Positions 9,350 through 18,014 of a stretch of 39,479 nt of DNA are shown one piece after another. Source of the stretch: Oscillospiraceae bacterium (lineage in GTDB: Bacteria; Bacillota; Clostridia; Oscillospirales; Ruminococcaceae); the NCBI GenBank assembly GCA_009777635.1, contig WRLK01000030.1, forward strand, positions 1 to 39,479, given 5' to 3'. The position numbers were made by a program, and so were the translations under genes. Numbering within the stretch: the stretch's first letter is position 1; each line of letters opens with the position of its first letter. The notes under the pieces were generated by a model that saw nothing but the letters and a program-made list of their open reading frames with translations, did no database searches and was not told where the DNA came from.

Positions 9350-10738
9350 CTATCCGGCAAGCTGCTGATTTGCGAAATCATTTGCCGCGTTCAGCGCCTC
9401 TTCCACGGTTTTTTGGCCGGTGAAAATAGCTTCCAGCTCTTCATTTACTTTTTTGTCTATTTCGGGCAGCTTGTTCGAGTAGGCGGGAACAGCATAATTC
9501 GTAGCAGGGATAATCAATATGTTTTTAGCGGATTCCGCGTCTATGTGATCCTCGGCGCCGCTTAGGAAAGCGGAGACTACATCGTCCGGATTGTAGGTAT
9601 TCGCGGAAGGTACACGACCGCCGGCTACGACAGGCAGCATACCCTCTTGCGCGTACCATTTTGCAAGCTCCCATGCTGCGTCAATGTTCTGGGATTTCGG
9701 GTTTAAGCAAAGATGGTCGCCGTAGCCGCCCTGTGTAAAGTTCTTATCGCCGGCGGTCGGATATGGCGCAAAAGCAGTCTCGAAATCATGAGGGAATTGC
9801 TCCTTATCCTTAATACTGCGTACCATCCAGGGGCCAATGGTCATGGCCGATTTTCCGGTTAAGAACATAGCCTCTTGAGAAAGCTTCTGGGTAACGCTGT
9901 CGGTATGGGTGGGTGAGCTGCCATCAACGTTCATCATGTCGTTGACAAGGGAAACAGCGCGGATATTTACCGGGTCATTGATGTTCGCCTCTAGCCCGCC
10001 AGCTTTGTAAAACGGTGACCCGCCAAGGGTTTGCACTGATATATAGCCAAAAACATAACCTATTTCCTGTTGACTGTTCCAGAACATCCCATATACTTTA
10101 TCCTGGCCCTCGCCATGGGTAAGCTGCTTGGCTACTTCACGAAACTCGTCCACTGTCCACGAGCTAGGGATGGGGATTCCCGCCGCATCAAACATGGTTT
10201 TATTTAGGACGATACCATATTGATCCAGTTTAGTGGGAAGCGAGTATGGCCTGCCGTCTATATAATAGGCCTCTGCCATGGAGCTGAAAGTCCCAAACAT
10301 ATCGAACCCGTCCCGGGCAATAAGATCGGTGAGATCCAGCGCCATATTACCTGATGCGCGCTGCTGTAATTGAGAAATGCCGTAAGACATGTAAAGATCA
10401 ACATCGTTACCGGCCATCAAGCTTGTCTCCAGCTTGAGATTCCCGGTATCGTCGTTGACGAAACGCTCGTACTCAGCCTGTATTCCCCGATCCGCGAAGG
10501 TTTCGTTGAACAGGTCGATGGTGGCTTGTGGCCCGGATTCCGGCGGAACGCCACCCCACATACGCAGGATTATGGGTTCCATGCTTGACGCGATCGGGGT
10601 TTCAGCTTCTGTGCTAGAAGATTCCTGATTTTCCGCCGCCGGCGAGTTAGGCGTATCGCTGCCGGTACCACAACCAGAAAATATACTGCCTATCAATATG
10701 ACTGTTACAAGGAATGAAAGAAATTGCTTTTTTAACAT
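9350..10738 (-). CDS. Extracellular sugar-binding lipoprotein (ABC family 1 solute-binding protein)
   Basis: A 462-residue lipoprotein. The signal peptide starts MLKKQFLSFLVTVILIGSIF and ends in the lipobox IFSGC, so Cys22 would be lipidated. A Thr/Ser/Glu-rich linker follows, then a MalE-like fold: ILRMWGGVPPESG, YSLPTKLDQYGIVLNKTMFDAAGI, SWTVDEFREVAKQLT, MFLTGKSAMTIGPWMV and WELAKWYAQEGMLPV are family landmarks. GGAGG precedes the ATG. First gene of the - strand importer/oxidoreductase operon, with a promoter and overlapping operator-like dyads at 10771-10813. Ligand unknown. Confidence 0.93.
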   Translation of the reverse strand: MLKKQFLSFLVTVILIGSIFSGCGTGSDTPNSPAAENQESSSTEAETPIASSMEPIILRMWGGVPPESGPQATIDLFNETFADRGIQAEYERFVNDDTGNLKLETSLMAGNDVDLYMSYGISQLQQRASGNMALDLTDLIARDGFDMFGTFSSMAEAYYIDGRPYSLPTKLDQYGIVLNKTMFDAAGIPIPSSWTVDEFREVAKQLTHGEGQDKVYGMFWNSQQEIGYVFGYISVQTLGGSPFYKAGGLEANINDPVNIRAVSLVNDMMNVDGSSPTHTDSVTQKLSQEAMFLTGKSAMTIGPWMVRSIKDKEQFPHDFETAFAPYPTAGDKNFTQGGYGDHLCLNPKSQNIDAAWELAKWYAQEGMLPVVAGGRVPSANTYNPDDVVSAFLSGAEDHIDAESAKNILIIPATNYAVPAYSNKLPEIDKKVNEELEAIFTGQKTVEEALNAANDFANQQLAG

Positions 10739-10770
10739 TATGATATTACCTCCCTAATATAAGTACGGTT

Positions 10771-10813
10771 TAGCGTAGTTTTATTATAACTATACTAAAT
10801 TACGCTGTATAGT
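10771..10813 (-). promoter_or_regulatory. Promoter and operator-like dyads of the MalEFG/oxidoreductase operon
   Basis: On the - strand, TATACA (10811-10806) and TATAAT (10788-10783) are separated by 17 bases, 45-75 bases upstream of the binding-protein start. Two nested inverted repeats cover them: AGCGTA (10772-10777) with TACGCT (10801-10806), and ACTATAC (10789-10795) with GTATAGT (10807-10813). A dyad covering the -35 box and spacer fits repressor binding. No regulator for it is encoded alongside. Confidence 0.5.
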
Positions 10814-11073
10814 AAGTAGATAATTGTTTTATATCCATATATCGCGAATATAGTAACAAAACATTAACAGATTGTCGTAGGCATATCACGATACTGCTTT
10901 TTTCTATTACATTCTTTAGATATACCGAATTGCTTCTGCGCCTAATATTGATTTCACACAGTTTGATACTAAACACGCCCTAAAACATTGAATGATCCAA
11001 GGATAGTGTTTTCTTTAAGACCGTTGTCTTATCAAATATAATAGCTTTCAATATGAACGGAGGAATTTAGCAA

Positions 11074-11271
11074 ATGAAAAAATCGTTGTCATCTATTTTA
11101 GCCTTACTGCTCGCGGCGGCGATGTACGGCGTGTAAGCAAGGGATTGGGCACCGCAGATGCATGGCCGAGGATTTTTCTCGCCCGGCAAAGACGGCAGGT
11201 TCTGCTAATACGTGGTTGTAGCTGTCGCTTTGTTTTTAAGCTTTGCGATTATTCTTAAACGGTTTTTTTAA
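11074..11271 (+). pseudogene. Broken small gene: signal-peptide start and membrane-segment end in one frame with two stops
   Basis: An ATG at 11074 follows GGAGGAATTTAGCAA, a convincing ribosome binding site, and encodes MKKSLSSILALLLAAAMYGV, a clear signal-peptide or membrane start, then TAA at 11134. Reading on in the same frame gives ARDWAPQMHGRGFFSPGKD, another TAA, then YVVVAVALFLSFAIILKRFF and a third TAA at 11269. A hydrophobic end followed by basic residues is a plausible membrane anchor. One frame with protein-like segments and two internal stops suggests a decayed or internally deleted gene. Alternatively only the first 20 codons are translated. The parent family is not recognised. 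Confidence 0.4.
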
Positions 11272-11344
11272 AATCCCCTGATTTGCTTATCCTTTACTTC
11301 CCATATACTTATATGATAAAATATGCTTTGTGACAAATGTAACA

Positions 11345-11358
11345 TTGAATCGGTTACA
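11345..11358 (+). promoter_or_regulatory. Candidate catabolite-responsive element (cre)
   Basis: TTGAATCGGTTACA matches the CcpA cre consensus TGNAANCGNTNNCA at every specified position except the second. It lies about 95 bases upstream of the RbsB-like start codon and inside a slightly larger inverted repeat, TGTAAC...GTTACA. Position and match fit glucose repression of a sugar importer. No CcpA gene is in the window. Confidence 0.4.
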
Positions 11359-11453
11359 TTTTGCACCTGTATTTTAAGCTCCTTTTGTTTATTATGTAAG
11401 CAATGCGGTGTAAACTGCATAAATTGCACGTAATAATAAAGGAGGAATTCATT

Positions 11454-12449
11454 TTGAAGAAAAAAATCCTAAGCATTATTTTATGCGCTATTTTGGCAGC
11501 GGTTGTTTTTGCAGGCTGCGGAGGCGCCCAACCTGCGGCTCCCGCCTCCGCTCCGGCAGCCGATACCGTCGCTCCGGCAGCTGAGGCGAAAGAAAGTTAT
11601 ACGTTCGGTTACACTTGTATGGACGGAACCAACCCTTTCTTTGTAATCATTGAGAAGACCATGCGCGAAGCCGTTGAAGCAAATGGGGACAGGCTGATTT
11701 CGGCTGACCCTGCAAATGACGTATCACTGCAAATCACCCAGATTGAAGATATGATTACCCAAGGCATTGACGCAATCTTCTTAAACCCCGCTGAAGCCGA
11801 GGGCATCCTGCCGGCGCTTGACATGCTAAGGGACGCGGGAATACCGGTCATCAATTTTGATACTGAGGTCGCCGACCTTTCCTATGTAACTTCTTATGCG
11901 GGCTCCGACAACTTCAACGCCGGTTTTGTCTGCGGTGAAGACCTTGTGAAAAAGCTCCCTGACGGCGGCCCGATTATTGTTTTGGATTCACCGACAATGA
12001 ACTCCGTCGTTGATCGCACAAACGGTTTCCTTGAAGCGATCAACGGTAAGGGATTTGAAATCGTGGCCCAACAGGATGCAAGAGGCAACCTCGAACGGTC
12101 GATGAACATAAGTCAGGACCTGCTTCAAGCGCACGGCAACGTAGTCGCTATTTTCGGCGGCAATGACCCGACAGCCTTGGGCGCCCTTGCCGCCGCAAAC
12201 GCCGCAGGCCTTACCGACGTGCTGATTTACGGCGTTGACGGCTCTCCCGACATCAAAGCTGAGCTTGCTTCCGGCAACTCGCTGATCGAGGGCTCCGGCG
12301 CGCAATCCCCCGTCAGCATCGCGAAAATTTCCGTTGATATCATGTACAAATATATGGCGGGAGAATCTATTGACCCCCGTTATCCTGTTCCAACCTTCCT
12401 GATTACCGCCGACAACGTGGCGGAATTCGGCACCGACGGCTGGCAATAA
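11454..12449 (+). CDS. Sugar-binding lipoprotein, RbsB/periplasmic-binding type 1 fold
   Basis: The TTG at 11454 is chosen as start because AAAGGAGG lies 8-9 bases upstream and it directly begins the signal peptide KKKILSIILCAILAAVVFAGCGG. The lipobox VFAGC predicts a lipid-anchored protein. An Ala/Pro-rich linker follows, then a Peripla_BP_4 domain: YTFGYTCMDGTNPFFVIIEKTM, DMITQGIDAIFLNPAEAEGI, PVINFDTEV, ARGNLERSMNISQDLLQ, IFGGNDPTALGALAAANAAG and IYGVDGSPDIKAEL. All are hallmarks of ribose/galactose/autoinducer-type binding proteins. Mature length is normal. It is the first gene of the importer/two-component operon, with an attenuator-like stem-loop after its stop. The ligand is probably a monosaccharide. 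Confidence 0.93.
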   Translation: MKKKILSIILCAILAAVVFAGCGGAQPAAPASAPAADTVAPAAEAKESYTFGYTCMDGTNPFFVIIEKTMREAVEANGDRLISADPANDVSLQITQIEDMITQGIDAIFLNPAEAEGILPALDMLRDAGIPVINFDTEVADLSYVTSYAGSDNFNAGFVCGEDLVKKLPDGGPIIVLDSPTMNSVVDRTNGFLEAINGKGFEIVAQQDARGNLERSMNISQDLLQAHGNVVAIFGGNDPTALGALAAANAAGLTDVLIYGVDGSPDIKAELASGNSLIEGSGAQSPVSIAKISVDIMYKYMAGESIDPRYPVPTFLITADNVAEFGTDGWQ

Positions 12450-12460
12450 GACAACGCTTG

Positions 12461-12493
12461 AACGGCGCCAATTCTTTGTGGGTTGGCGCCGTT
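12461..12493 (+). terminator. Stem-loop between binding protein and ATPase genes (attenuator/processing site)
   Basis: A perfect 11-bp inverted repeat, AACGGCGCCAA (12461-12471) and TTGGCGCCGTT (12483-12493), with an 11-base loop, followed by ATTTTAC rather than a long T-run. Stem-loops here in sugar importer operons commonly stabilise the upstream mRNA or cause partial termination, raising binding-protein levels relative to ATPase and permease. Confidence 0.75.
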
Positions 12494-12518
12494 ATTTTAC
12501 TATAATACTTAAGGCCGG

Positions 12519-14012
12519 GTGAATGAATTGAACGAAAAAGCAATCCTTGAAATGAAAAATATTTCTAAATCCTTTCCCGGGGTAAAAGCGCTTCAGGATA
12601 TCTGTTTTGAACTAAGGCCCGGCGAGGTCCACGCGCTTTTAGGAGAAAACGGCGCGGGGAAATCCACGCTTATCAAAGCGCTTGGCGGTATATACCAGGC
12701 CGACGCGGGCGAGATTTTCATCGACGGCAAAAAAGCAAACATCAACGGCGTAAGGGCGGCGCAGGAGCACGGCATATCCATCATCCACCAAGAGCTGGTG
12801 CTTGTTCCGCACATGACGGTTGCCGAAAACATTTTCCTTGGCCGCGAACATGGCCGCGGCTTTATCATCGACAGAAACGAAATGGTGCGCAAGGCGCAGG
12901 AATTGTTATCGGCGCACGATATAAATATTGACGCCGCCATGCTTGTCGGCAAACTCACCATAGCCCAGCAGCAGATGGTCGAAATCATAAAGGCGATATC
13001 GTTTAATTCGCGTATTTTAGTAATGGATGAGCCGACATCCTCCATATCGGACAAAGAGGTCGATCAACTGTTTGAAACCATGCGCGGTCTTACCGAAAAA
13101 GGCGTCGGGATTATTTACATATCACACAAAATGAGTGAGCTCGATCAAATATGCGACCGTGTAACGGTACTGCGCGACGGACAGTATGTCGGAACGCTTA
13201 ACGTAAGCGAAACGAGTAAGGACCAGCTTATCGCTCTTATGGTGGGCCGTGAGCTTGTGAATTATTACACCCGCGATTACCTTGAACCGGGCAAGGTTGT
13301 GCTCAAATGCGAAAACATTGCCGATAACGATACGGTCAAGGGCGTAAGCTTTGAGCTTCGTGAAGGCCAGATCATCGGTATGGCGGGCTTAGTGGGCGCA
13401 GGCCGCAGCGAAACCGCGAAATGCATTTTCGGCCTTACGAAGAACTACACCGGCGATATATACATAGACGGGGAAAAGGCGCGCATAAAAACACCGATGG
13501 ACGCTATGCGGTACGGTATCGCGCTGATTCCCGAAGACCGCAAGCGCGAAGGGCTTTACAAGGTGCAAAGCGTGAAGTTCAACTCCACGATCGAAGTGCT
13601 TTCCCAGTTTATCAAAGGTATATTTGTAAACCAATTAAAAGAATATGAAATTACCCGGAAATACATAGACATGATGTCGACAAAAACCCCTTCGCAGCTT
13701 CAGATAATAGGGAATCTGTCAGGCGGTAACCAGCAAAAGGTCATGATTGGGCGGTGGCTTGCGACGAACCCGAAAATTCTGATTCTCGATGAGCCGACAA
13801 GGGGAGTGGACGTCGGCGCGAAATCAGAGATTTACGCGATTATGAACCAGCTCGTCAAGGAAGGTATGGCAATAATCATGATTTCATCCGAGCTTCCCGA
13901 AATTATCAATATGAGCGATAAAATATATGTTATGCGCAACGGACAAATTACCGGATGCCTCGACCATACCGAGGCAGTGCAGGAGCGCATCATGGAACTC
14001 GCGGCACATTAG
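12519..14012 (+). CDS. Sugar ABC transporter ATPase, RbsA/MglA type (two nucleotide-binding domains)
   Basis: A 497-residue fused double ATPase. The first domain carries Walker A GENGAGKST (about residues 42-50), signature LTIAQQQMVEIIKA and Walker B ILVMDEPTSS. The second has the degenerate P-loop GLVGAGRSE normal for this family, the ABC signature LSGGNQQKV, and ILILDEPTRGVDVGAKSEIY. Length matches RbsA/MglA. The start is GTG at 12519 after TAAGG, with TTG at 12528 as an alternative; a nearby ATG is out of frame. It powers import with the adjacent permease. Its stop TAG runs into a 20-base sequence that recurs after the fhs stop codon. Confidence 0.95.
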   Translation: MNELNEKAILEMKNISKSFPGVKALQDICFELRPGEVHALLGENGAGKSTLIKALGGIYQADAGEIFIDGKKANINGVRAAQEHGISIIHQELVLVPHMTVAENIFLGREHGRGFIIDRNEMVRKAQELLSAHDINIDAAMLVGKLTIAQQQMVEIIKAISFNSRILVMDEPTSSISDKEVDQLFETMRGLTEKGVGIIYISHKMSELDQICDRVTVLRDGQYVGTLNVSETSKDQLIALMVGRELVNYYTRDYLEPGKVVLKCENIADNDTVKGVSFELREGQIIGMAGLVGAGRSETAKCIFGLTKNYTGDIYIDGEKARIKTPMDAMRYGIALIPEDRKREGLYKVQSVKFNSTIEVLSQFIKGIFVNQLKEYEITRKYIDMMSTKTPSQLQIIGNLSGGNQQKVMIGRWLATNPKILILDEPTRGVDVGAKSEIYAIMNQLVKEGMAIIMISSELPEIINMSDKIYVMRNGQITGCLDHTEAVQERIMELAAH

Positions 14013-14068
14013 GGTCTGTTGACATAAATGGAATGCACTAGTTTATCCGGAAAGGAACGGTCATCATT

Positions 14069-15040
14069 ATGCTGGTAAAAATAAGAACCGAAGCCGAGAT
14101 TTTTATGCGCAGGAATTTAGGCATTATATTGGCGCTTTTGATTTTGTGTATTATTATGTCGGTTAATCCAATAACGCGCAACACCTTTTTGACAGAAAGA
14201 AATGTATTCAACGTTTTAAGGCAGATTTCATCGAACCTTTACTTGGCCTGCGGAATGACGATGGTCATCATACTCGGCGGGATCGATTTGTCGGTGGGCT
14301 CGATTATAGCGCTTTCCGGCTGCATTTCAGCGGGTTGTGTGGTACGGTATAATATGCCGATCGGCGCGGCTATCGTTGTCGGCATCCTCGTGGGCCTGTG
14401 CATCGGCATGTTCAACGGGCTTGTCATTTCGAAGACGACGATACCGCCGTTTATCGTCACGCTCGCCACAATGAATATAGCAAAGGGGTTTGCATACGTC
14501 TACACCGGCGGCTCACCCGTGAGGGTCGTTACAAGGGAGTGGCAATTTTTAGGCGCCGGTCATATTGGCATCGTGCCGACGCCTGTGGTCATCCTGGTAA
14601 TTGTGCTGATTGTAACCGGGCTGATTATGAATTCCACAAAAATCGGCAGGCATATCTATGCCGTCGGCGGGAATATGCAGGCAGCCGCTTTTTCCGGTAT
14701 CAACGTCGCGAAGACAAAGTTTTTAGTCCACGCCTACTCCGGCATTATGGCGGGGCTTGCGGGCGTCGTGCTCGCGTCGCGTATGTATTCCGGCCAGCCG
14801 ACCGCGGGCGACGGCGCCGAAATGGACGCGATTGCGGCTGTGGTCGTCGGCGGAACCAGCATGTCCGGAGGCACGGGAACAATCGGCGGAACGATCATCG
14901 GCGCGCTTATCATCGGCGTGCTAAATAACGGCCTTAACCTTTTAAACGTAAACTCTTTCTGGCAATTTGTAGTTAAAGGCTCGGTCATTTTGCTGGCGGT
15001 GTTCGTCGATTATCTTAAGAATAAAAATTCAAAGCAATGA
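14069..15040 (+). CDS. Sugar ABC transporter permease, RbsC type
   Basis: A 323-residue integral membrane protein with about eight to ten hydrophobic segments. ACGMTMVIILGGIDLSVGSIIAL, FNGLVISKTTIPPFIVTLATMNIAKG, YAVGGNMQAAAFSGINVAKTKF and AEMDAIAAVVVGGTSMSGGTGTIGGT are the canonical BPD_transp_2 (RbsC/MglC/XylH) motifs. GGAAAGGA precedes the ATG. The stop overlaps the start of the next gene (ATGA), so a binding-protein-like gene is translationally coupled to the permease, which is unusual for this importer type. Confidence 0.95.
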   Translation: MLVKIRTEAEIFMRRNLGIILALLILCIIMSVNPITRNTFLTERNVFNVLRQISSNLYLACGMTMVIILGGIDLSVGSIIALSGCISAGCVVRYNMPIGAAIVVGILVGLCIGMFNGLVISKTTIPPFIVTLATMNIAKGFAYVYTGGSPVRVVTREWQFLGAGHIGIVPTPVVILVIVLIVTGLIMNSTKIGRHIYAVGGNMQAAAFSGINVAKTKFLVHAYSGIMAGLAGVVLASRMYSGQPTAGDGAEMDAIAAVVVGGTSMSGGTGTIGGTIIGALIIGVLNNGLNLLNVNSFWQFVVKGSVILLAVFVDYLKNKNSKQ

Positions 15041-16002
15041 AAGTTTCATCTAAAATTATAACGCTTCTTTTGATTTGCGCCATGCTTTTGATCAGTACGG
15101 CGGCATTTGCCGTTGCAAACAAATTATCCGACCGGGCCTCACGCCTGCCGATGCTGTTCGGGGCCACATATATGACTATGAACAACCCCTTTTTTGAAGT
15201 TCTAAACGACAGCATAGCCGATGTAGTCGAATCAAACGGGGACATACTGATCTCCCGCGACCCTGCAAGAGACCAGCAAAAACAAAATGCCCAGATACAG
15301 GAAATGATTGACGAGGGCATAAAAATCCTTTTTTTAAACCCGGTCGATTGGAAAGGCGTACTGCCGGCGCTTGAAATGTGCAGGAAAGCGGGCGTCGCTG
15401 TCATCAACATCGACACCTTGGTTTACGATACCGATTATGTGGTGTCGATTATTGAATCCGACAATTATGGCGCAGGCGTGCTTTGCGCCGAGGATTTGAT
15501 GAGCAAAAGAAACCATGCGCGCATCATAGTTCTTGACAGTCCCATTACCGCGTCAATTACCCAGCGCGTAAACGGGTTTCTCGATACAATCGCGCCTTAT
15601 CCGCAGTATGAGGTGGTATATACAGAAGCCTGCCACGGCGAGCTCGAAATCGCGCTGGATGTAATGAACCGCATCCTGCTGGAGCAAAACCTCGACTTTG
15701 ATGTGGTGTTCGGCGGCAACGACCCTACCGCGATCGGCGCGCTGGCAGCCCTGCAGCAAAGCAGGCTTAGCGGCGGCGTTTTAATCTACGGTATCGACGG
15801 CTCGCCTGATTTCATGGTGATGCTAAAAGAAGGTCTTGCAACTGCCACCAGCGTGCAAAGCCCGAAAACAATAGGCACGGTAGCGGCGGAAACGGCTTAT
15901 CAATATCTTTCCGGCGAGGACGTGACGGAATATATACAAATCCCGGTCACTCTGCTTACCCGGGAAAATTTATCGGAGATTGTCATGATCGACTGGCAAT
16001 AA
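15037..16002 (+). CDS. Second RbsB-like binding protein, N-terminally anchored, probable sensor partner
   Basis: A 321-residue type 1 periplasmic-binding protein, related to the lipoprotein at 11454 (both have NNPFF/TNPFF, QIQEMIDEGIKILFLNPVDWKGVLPALEM, FGGNDPTAIGALAALQQS and IYGIDGSPDFM). It has a hydrophobic start (IITLLLICAMLLISTAAFAVAN) and no lipobox cysteine, so it is membrane-anchored or secreted after cleavage at AFA. It overlaps the permease stop by four bases and is followed 19 bases later by a histidine kinase gene. Related arrangements in Bacillota use such a protein to present sugar to the kinase. A sensing rather than transport role is inferred from position. Confidence 0.85.
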   Translation: MKVSSKIITLLLICAMLLISTAAFAVANKLSDRASRLPMLFGATYMTMNNPFFEVLNDSIADVVESNGDILISRDPARDQQKQNAQIQEMIDEGIKILFLNPVDWKGVLPALEMCRKAGVAVINIDTLVYDTDYVVSIIESDNYGAGVLCAEDLMSKRNHARIIVLDSPITASITQRVNGFLDTIAPYPQYEVVYTEACHGELEIALDVMNRILLEQNLDFDVVFGGNDPTAIGALAALQQSRLSGGVLIYGIDGSPDFMVMLKEGLATATSVQSPKTIGTVAAETAYQYLSGEDVTEYIQIPVTLLTRENLSEIVMIDWQ

Positions 16003-16021
16003 AATATGTGTAGGGATCATT

Positions 16022-17344
16022 ATGCGAAGTAACAAGCTTGAATACTTTAAAATCGGAATGCTGCTTCTTAACAGCGTAGCGGTCATGTTAATAAGCGTAT
16101 TCGTCAACGTAACGACCGAGGATATACGCGCGCGTTTTTATGCCCGCCGTTTCTTGGACGGCGTAAACGCCATACCGCCGAGACCCGCCGCCGATATCGT
16201 TTACTGCGGCATGCTGCTTTTGATTCTGGTATGCGCATTTATCCTGCGCAAAAAAGTTTTCCCCCAAAACAAAACGCTTATCTACATCTCTTTGGCGCTT
16301 GACTTCGCAATCAGCATCTTAATCGTGTATATCCTTGATTTTAATTATAACGGAATCCTCCTGTTCGTGTTTGCAAATGTTCTAGCCCACACAAAGGACA
16401 GTAAGATACGTTATTCGCTTATCATGCTGGCGGTCGTCAGCTTTTTGGTGACAGGGTACGAATTCGCGGCGATAAGCAACAGGCTTTATTCGATACGCGA
16501 CTACATTGCCTTCTACGCCCCCGCGATCCAGCAGTATCTTTTCGGAATATACAACGGGATCATTTCGCTTAACATCATCATGTTCATCCTTTACTGCGTA
16601 TATGAGATCATCGGGCAGCAAGGCACAATCGATGAGGTAAACAACCTGTATGACAGGTTAAGCAAGGCGAACCGGTATCTTGAAAACGCGAATGAGCAGC
16701 TCAGGGATTACGCGGTGATTACCGAAAAGATGGGCGAAACGAGGGAGCGCAACCGGCTCGCGCGTGAAATCCACGATACCTTGGGGCACACCTTGACCGG
16801 TATTTCGGCGGGAATAGACGCCTGCATAACGACCCTTAGCATATCGCCTGAAGAAACCAAAAAGCAGCTTAATATAATCGCCCGCGTCACAAGGGAGGGC
16901 ATCGCAGACGTCAGGCGGTCGGTGAATGAGCTTCGTGTGGACGCGCAGGAAAACCCGAAGCTCGAACACAATGTCACGAAAATGATAACCGACATGCAGG
17001 CCGTGACCGACGCAAAGATATATTTTACAAATAAAGCCGGTATTTTAAAGCTTAGCGAAGACGAAGAAAACGCAATCTACCGAGTCATACAGGAAAGCGT
17101 TACAAATGCCATACGCCACGGAAAGGCTGAAAAAATTTGGATAGAGCTCAACCACAACGACGGGCATATCCTGTTGGTCGTGGAGGATAACGGCATCGGC
17201 TGCAAGGAAGTAAAAAGCGGGTTCGGCACAAAGCATATCCGCGAGCGCATAGAAATGCTCGGAGGCAAGGTAGCTTTCGGCGGGACAGAAAACGGCTTTA
17301 AAGTAACCGGTGAAATCCCGGTGAGATGGGGGTGTAGCATATGA
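16022..17344 (+). CDS. Sensor histidine kinase, NarX/DegS (HisKA_3) type
   Basis: A 440-residue membrane kinase. The first ~205 residues hold about six hydrophobic segments, with a roughly 30-residue hydrophilic loop after the first (VTTEDIRARFYARRFLDGVNAIPPRPA). A coiled-coil-like linker (NNLYDRLSKANRYLENANEQLRDYA) leads to the HisKA_3 box ERNRLAREIHDTLGHTLTGI, with His251 as phosphorylation site, and to a GHKL ATPase (VIQESVTNAIRHGKA; VVEDNGIG; GFGTKHIRERIEMLGG). The stop overlaps the response regulator start (ATGA). It probably detects ligand through the anchored binding proteins on either side of the pair, since its own extracellular part is small. Confidence 0.93.
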   Translation: MRSNKLEYFKIGMLLLNSVAVMLISVFVNVTTEDIRARFYARRFLDGVNAIPPRPAADIVYCGMLLLILVCAFILRKKVFPQNKTLIYISLALDFAISILIVYILDFNYNGILLFVFANVLAHTKDSKIRYSLIMLAVVSFLVTGYEFAAISNRLYSIRDYIAFYAPAIQQYLFGIYNGIISLNIIMFILYCVYEIIGQQGTIDEVNNLYDRLSKANRYLENANEQLRDYAVITEKMGETRERNRLAREIHDTLGHTLTGISAGIDACITTLSISPEETKKQLNIIARVTREGIADVRRSVNELRVDAQENPKLEHNVTKMITDMQAVTDAKIYFTNKAGILKLSEDEENAIYRVIQESVTNAIRHGKAEKIWIELNHNDGHILLVVEDNGIGCKEVKSGFGTKHIRERIEMLGGKVAFGGTENGFKVTGEIPVRWGCSI

Positions 17345-18012
17345 TCAAGCTTCTAATCGCGGACGATCAGAAGCTTATCAGGGAAAGCTTGCGCGTGGTG
17401 CTTGATAATATGGATAACATAGAGGTAATAGACGTAGCGTCAGACGGGCAGGAAGTAATCCAAAGCGTGCGCAATAATATGCCCCATGTAATTTTGATGG
17501 ATATCCGTATGCCGAAGATGGACGGCGTTCAGTGTACAAGAATCCTAAAAGAACATTATCCCGGGGTCAAAATCATAATACTGACCACATTCGATGACGA
17601 TGAATACGTTTATAACGCGCTTAAATTCGGGGCAAGCGGATACCTTCTCAAAGGCGTTTCCATGGATGAGCTTGCGGCTGCAATCGTTACCGTACACAAC
17701 GGCAAGGCTATGATCAACCCCGACATCGCGATAAAGGTTGTGCGGCTGTTTGCTAAGATTGCGAAGTCGGATTTTACAATCCGCGTGCCGAAACAAGGCG
17801 TGGACAGCCTTACGAAAACCGAATATAAAATCATCGAGCAGGTGGCGTGCGGTTTTGCCAACAAAGAAATCGCCGATACCCTCAACCTTTCCGAGGGCAC
17901 GGTGCGCAATTATCTTAGCACAATATTAAATAAGCTTGACCTGCGCGACAGAACTCAGCTTGCCATCTGGGCGATACAGTCCAATGATAATATCGTGGAT
18001 ATGGGGCTTTAA
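17341..18012 (+). CDS. NarL/LuxR-type response regulator
   Basis: A 223-residue regulator. The receiver domain (residues 1-120) has the acidic pair Asp8/Asp9, phosphoacceptor Asp54 in HVILMDIRMPKMDG, the Thr of ILTTFDDDEYV and Lys in YLLKG. The C-terminal LuxR-type helix-turn-helix (VDSLTKTEYKIIEQVACGFA, NKEIADTLNLSEGTVRNYLS) has the usual recognition helix, although E-Y-K replaces the common E-x-E-V. It starts within the kinase stop codon, so the pair is coupled. It probably activates the importer operon in which it lies. Confidence 0.95.
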   Translation: MIKLLIADDQKLIRESLRVVLDNMDNIEVIDVASDGQEVIQSVRNNMPHVILMDIRMPKMDGVQCTRILKEHYPGVKIIILTTFDDDEYVYNALKFGASGYLLKGVSMDELAAAIVTVHNGKAMINPDIAIKVVRLFAKIAKSDFTIRVPKQGVDSLTKTEYKIIEQVACGFANKEIADTLNLSEGTVRNYLSTILNKLDLRDRTQLAIWAIQSNDNIVDMGL

Positions 18013-18014
18013 GC

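Larger units (their letters stand above)
10739..11453. other. Intergenic region between the two sugar loci (715 bases)
   Basis: AT-rich DNA between the divergent importers. It contains the - strand promoter and dyads near its left end, a broken small + strand gene (11074-11271), and a cre-like palindrome upstream of the RbsB-like gene. Between about 10820 and 11040 I see AT-rich sequence with no gene, terminator or repeat I can support. Confidence 0.6.

Noticed and set aside
7517-10738. Missing ATPase of the MalEFG importer as a sign of gene loss
   Set aside because: Importers of this type in Bacillota commonly use a shared ATPase encoded elsewhere, so its absence is not evidence of damage.
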